Of a stretch of 64,000 nt of DNA, positions 62,278-64,000 are shown in pieces. This stretch comes from CAZWDL01 sp964632995. GTDB taxonomy: Bacteria > Bacteroidota > Bacteroidia > Chitinophagales > Saprospiraceae. The notes under the pieces are model-generated. The model ran no database searches. It was not told where the DNA came from and saw nothing but the letters and a program-made list of their open reading frames with translations. How positions within the stretch are numbered: the first letter of the stretch is position 1; each line of letters starts with the position of its first letter. Position numbers and translations under genes: made by a program. The stretch is from the NCBI GenBank assembly GCA_964632995.1, contig CAZWDL010000002.1, positions 75,819 to 139,818 of the forward strand, written 5' to 3'.

Positions 62278-63156
62278 ATGCCCTTTAGCATAAAAAGGAA
62301 AGCGGAAGTCGGAAGTCGGAAGTCGGAAACGGCTTTGAGTTGGTGTCTTTTCCGCTTTCCAACTTCCGACTTCCGACTTATCCTATTCCTCCTCCCCCTA
62401 CTCTACTCCTGCCAGCCGGAACCTGTCTATATCGACCACCCGGAATTTACTGAGGTCTTTGAGTCACGAGACGTAGAAGGTTGCTTCGTTTTATACGATG
62501 AAGCCCGGCGCCGCTATCACCTGTACGACAGCGCCCGCTGCTACCGGGGCTTCTTACCGGCTTCAACTTTCAAAATTCCCAACTCGCTGATCAGCCTGGA
62601 AACCGGCGCCATCCGCGATACCAACGAGATTATCAAATGGGACGGTCAGACACGGGACATCGAAGTCTGGAACCGCGACCACACGCTGCGCAGCGCCTTC
62701 CGGGTTTCCTGCGTGCCCTGCTACCAGCAGCTGGCCCACCGGGTAGGTGTACAACAGATGCGCTATTACCTGGAGCGTATCGACTACGGCGAGATGAAGG
62801 TAGATACCAACTCTCTCAGCCATTTCTGGCTGAGAGGGCCCTCACGCATTACGCCTATGGAACAGATCGATTTTCTGCGCCGGTTGTACCACGGTCAGCT
62901 GCCTTTCTCCCCCGAGCACATGCAGACGGTAAAATCCATCATGATTTCGGAAAAGACAGACGATTACACCATCTACGGCAAGACGGGCTGGGCGGTGGAA
63001 AATCGGCAGAATATCGGCTGGTGGGTCGGCTGGGTGGAGAAGAACGGACGGCCTTACTTCTTTGCGACAAATATCGAAGCGCCGGATAGGGTGACGGGAT
63101 TCGCTGATAAACGGATTGAGATTACGAAGGTATTGTTGGAAGAGTTGGTGTTATAA
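62278..63156 (+). CDS. Class D (OXA-type) beta-lactamase-like lipoprotein
   Basis: The frame from ATG 62278 gives 292 residues. Class D motifs: P-A-S96-T-F-K (active-site Ser and Lys), S144-C-V (the SxV motif, here with Cys), DYGEMK in place of the usual YGN, and YG-K235-T-G followed by GWWVGW. A Cys before the core (residue 44, SYSC-like LLPLLYSC) forms a lipobox. Residues 5-33 are encoded by the inverted heptamer repeat, so the true start is uncertain; TTG at codon 20 is an alternative. It could hydrolyse or bind beta-lactams; the changed YGN position leaves the activity open. Confidence 0.85.
   Translation: MPFSIKRKAEVGSRKSETALSWCLFRFPTSDFRLILFLLPLLYSCQPEPVYIDHPEFTEVFESRDVEGCFVLYDEARRRYHLYDSARCYRGFLPASTFKIPNSLISLETGAIRDTNEIIKWDGQTRDIEVWNRDHTLRSAFRVSCVPCYQQLAHRVGVQQMRYYLERIDYGEMKVDTNSLSHFWLRGPSRITPMEQIDFLRRLYHGQLPFSPEHMQTVKSIMISEKTDDYTIYGKTGWAVENRQNIGWWVGWVEKNGRPYFFATNIEAPDRVTGFADKRIEITKVLLEELVL
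62302..62379. repeat. Inverted heptamer arrays overlapping the beta-lactamase start
   Basis: Left arm GCGGAAG, TCGGAAG, TCGGAAG, TCGGAAA (62302-62329). Right arm TTTCCAA, CTTCCGA, CTTCCGA and CTT (62356-62379). The arms are inverse complements over about 17 bases and could pair across a 30-base loop, so they may affect translation as well as supplying N-terminal codons. Confidence 0.8.
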
Positions 63157-63174
63157 AATAACCGTGCCCGGTGA

Positions 63175-63672
63175 AAAAGACCAGCAACTGAGCATCCTTG
63201 GCGTAAGTCGGTTGCCGGCCACGAACGTTTTCTGATCGGTTCCCAGGGCTACGGCGCCTTTGAAACCTGGCTCTATAATGCTAAAGGAGAAGTCCTGCAG
63301 CACTGGTCCAGCCACGGATACTACCTGCCGCTGGAGAACGGCGAAATCCGCGTAGTGGAAATGGAAAACCGCGTGCCCTCCCGAAGCCACGTTGTCATTT
63401 TCAAGCCCGATGGAACGGTCACCAAGGGACCTCACCTGCCAGGGTATTACACGACTTATCCGGTCCTAGATGAAGAGAACAACATCATTTTCTGGCGTGG
63501 GCAGGAACTGCTACTCATCGACAAGGATCTGAATAAACAGGTGCTATATACCGATCCAACTGTGCCGGATTCCTTCTTCCCTTCCCGCCTGCTGAGCAAT
63601 CAGGAAGGGAACTTCGTCTTTGCTGCGCAGGAAGAGTTGTGGATTTTTGAGCAGCTATACGGAAAGCGTTGA
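63175..63672 (+). pseudogene. 5'-truncated remnant of a beta-propeller-like protein gene
   Basis: An open frame of 165 codons starts right after a TGA at 63172 with no good start codon until 63349-63361. The upstream part (RFLIGSQGYGAFETWLYNAKGE, read in parts) is as protein-like as the rest, so coding continues to the left but is cut off about 20 bases after the beta-lactamase stop. The pattern of short strands with Gly and aromatic turns (VVIFKPDGTVTKGPHLPG, YTTYPVLDEENNIIFWRG, GNFVFAAQEELWIFE) resembles the blades of a beta-propeller or a 6-bladed sensor domain. A start at 63355 (105 residues) could still be used. Confidence 0.55.
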
Positions 63673-63943
63673 AATGAATCAGTGTTATGAATCGCCATAT
63701 GGCTATCTTTTATTAGGTATGGTCATTAAAGTTAAACAATGTTGGGGATAAGTCATTTTCCACAAAATGGATTTGTTAAAGATCAGGCCGGTTTTCCGGT
63801 TCGCCATTTTTTTATCTACCTTAGATTCTGCCAGCGGGGAAAGACCCAGAAATAATCCAAAACGGTCTATTTTTCGTACAAATATCGTACATCGTAAATG
63901 CCAGACAGCTATAACTTATTGATTTATAGATAATTATAGTCTA
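63673..63943. other. Gap before the tRNA gene (271 bases)
   Basis: AT-rich in its last 130 bases; no gene, repeat or clear terminator found. The bases just before the tRNA are AT-rich (TTATAGATAATTATAGTC), as expected for its promoter, but no exact TAnnTTTG match is seen. Confidence 0.4.
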
Positions 63944-64000
63944 GCCCCCGTAGTTCAAGGGATAGAATAGGAGTTTCCTAAACTCTAGATCCAGGTTCGA
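63944..64000 (+). tRNA. tRNA-Arg (anticodon CCT), 3' end outside window
   Basis: The cloverleaf is visible for 57 bases: acceptor strand GCCCCCG, D arm GTTC-loop-GAAT, anticodon stem GGAGT with ACTCT around loop TTCCTAA, so anticodon CCT reading AGG (Arg), then the start of the T arm (CAGGTTCGA). The acceptor pairing and 3' end lie past the window. It may serve as an integration target, but no integrase is in view. Confidence 0.9.

Noticed and set aside
1..64000. Insertion sequences, prophage, CRISPR or integrase genes
   Set aside because: Looked for transposase DDE, integrase, Cas and phage structural motifs in all long frames; none found.

Overview
The window is a chromosomal segment of a Bacteroidota bacterium, most likely from the Saprospiria (Lewinella or Saprospiraceae type). 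The evidence is: two surface proteins ending in type IX secretion (T9SS) C-terminal sorting domains; several PorT-like beta-barrel proteins; ECF sigma genes followed by membrane anti-sigma-like genes; -7 promoter motifs of the form TAnnTTTG; and a moderate GC content. The exact genus is inference. I see no rRNA, CRISPR array, insertion sequence, integrase or phage gene, so this reads as a core-chromosome segment with accessory surface and repeat features.

Layout. 1-3186: end of ilvD, then ilvB and ilvN (branched-chain amino acid synthesis). 3187-8447: small envelope and secreted proteins, including an intact CotH-like gene beside its decayed duplicate. 8586-13312: an overlapping three-gene operon of two SGNH hydrolases (one with an inserted LysM domain) and an MBOAT acyltransferase, probably an O-acetylation machine for a cell-surface polymer. 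13379-20708: secreted adenosine deaminase-like protein, a BTRD-like repeat protein with a papain-like tail, a DsbA/FrnE-like oxidoreductase, cardiolipin synthase and a helical protein of unknown role. 20897-25114: a 1405-residue surface protein with nine Cys-rich repeats, dockerin-like and cohesin-like modules and a T9SS signal. 25283-32529: argE, a fasciclin lipoprotein, a NamZ-like muramidase, an exonuclease/GIY-YIG fusion, pyrF, a NifU-domain protein and Mrp. 32746-40745: a ribF/glycosyltransferase reading frame joined at a run of ten A, a dipeptidase, an RluA-type synthase, a ModE-like HTH protein, a 2OG-Fe(II) oxygenase and a GT39 enzyme. 40846-45247: ECF sigma factor, TPR anti-sigma-like membrane protein and a convergent TPR-CHAT protease-like protein. 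45375-53624: hydrolase, aminopeptidase P, bifunctional nuclease, hypF coupled to a Tat-exported class V aminotransferase, and an IscA/HesB protein. 54054-58590: T9SS protein, icd, ruvB. 58782-62199: a four-gene minus-strand set made of ECF sigma, HEAT-type anti-sigma and two DUF4097-like proteins. 62278-64000: class D beta-lactamase-like lipoprotein, a 5'-truncated gene remnant and the start of tRNA-Arg(CCT).

The best candidates for something new are: (1) the sigma/TPR-anti-sigma/CHAT set, where predicted topology puts the protease-like domain and the TPR domain of the anti-sigma in the same compartment; (2) the ribF-GT2 junction at an A10 tract, where loss of one A yields two complete genes with an ATGA overlap; (3) the LysM-bearing SGNH/MBOAT operon; and (4) a set of gene-edge tandem repeats with unrelated sequences but the same period of 7, three of them arranged as inverted pairs, one of which supplies the N-terminal codons of the beta-lactamase. 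Assignments come from reading motifs by eye; no database search was run.
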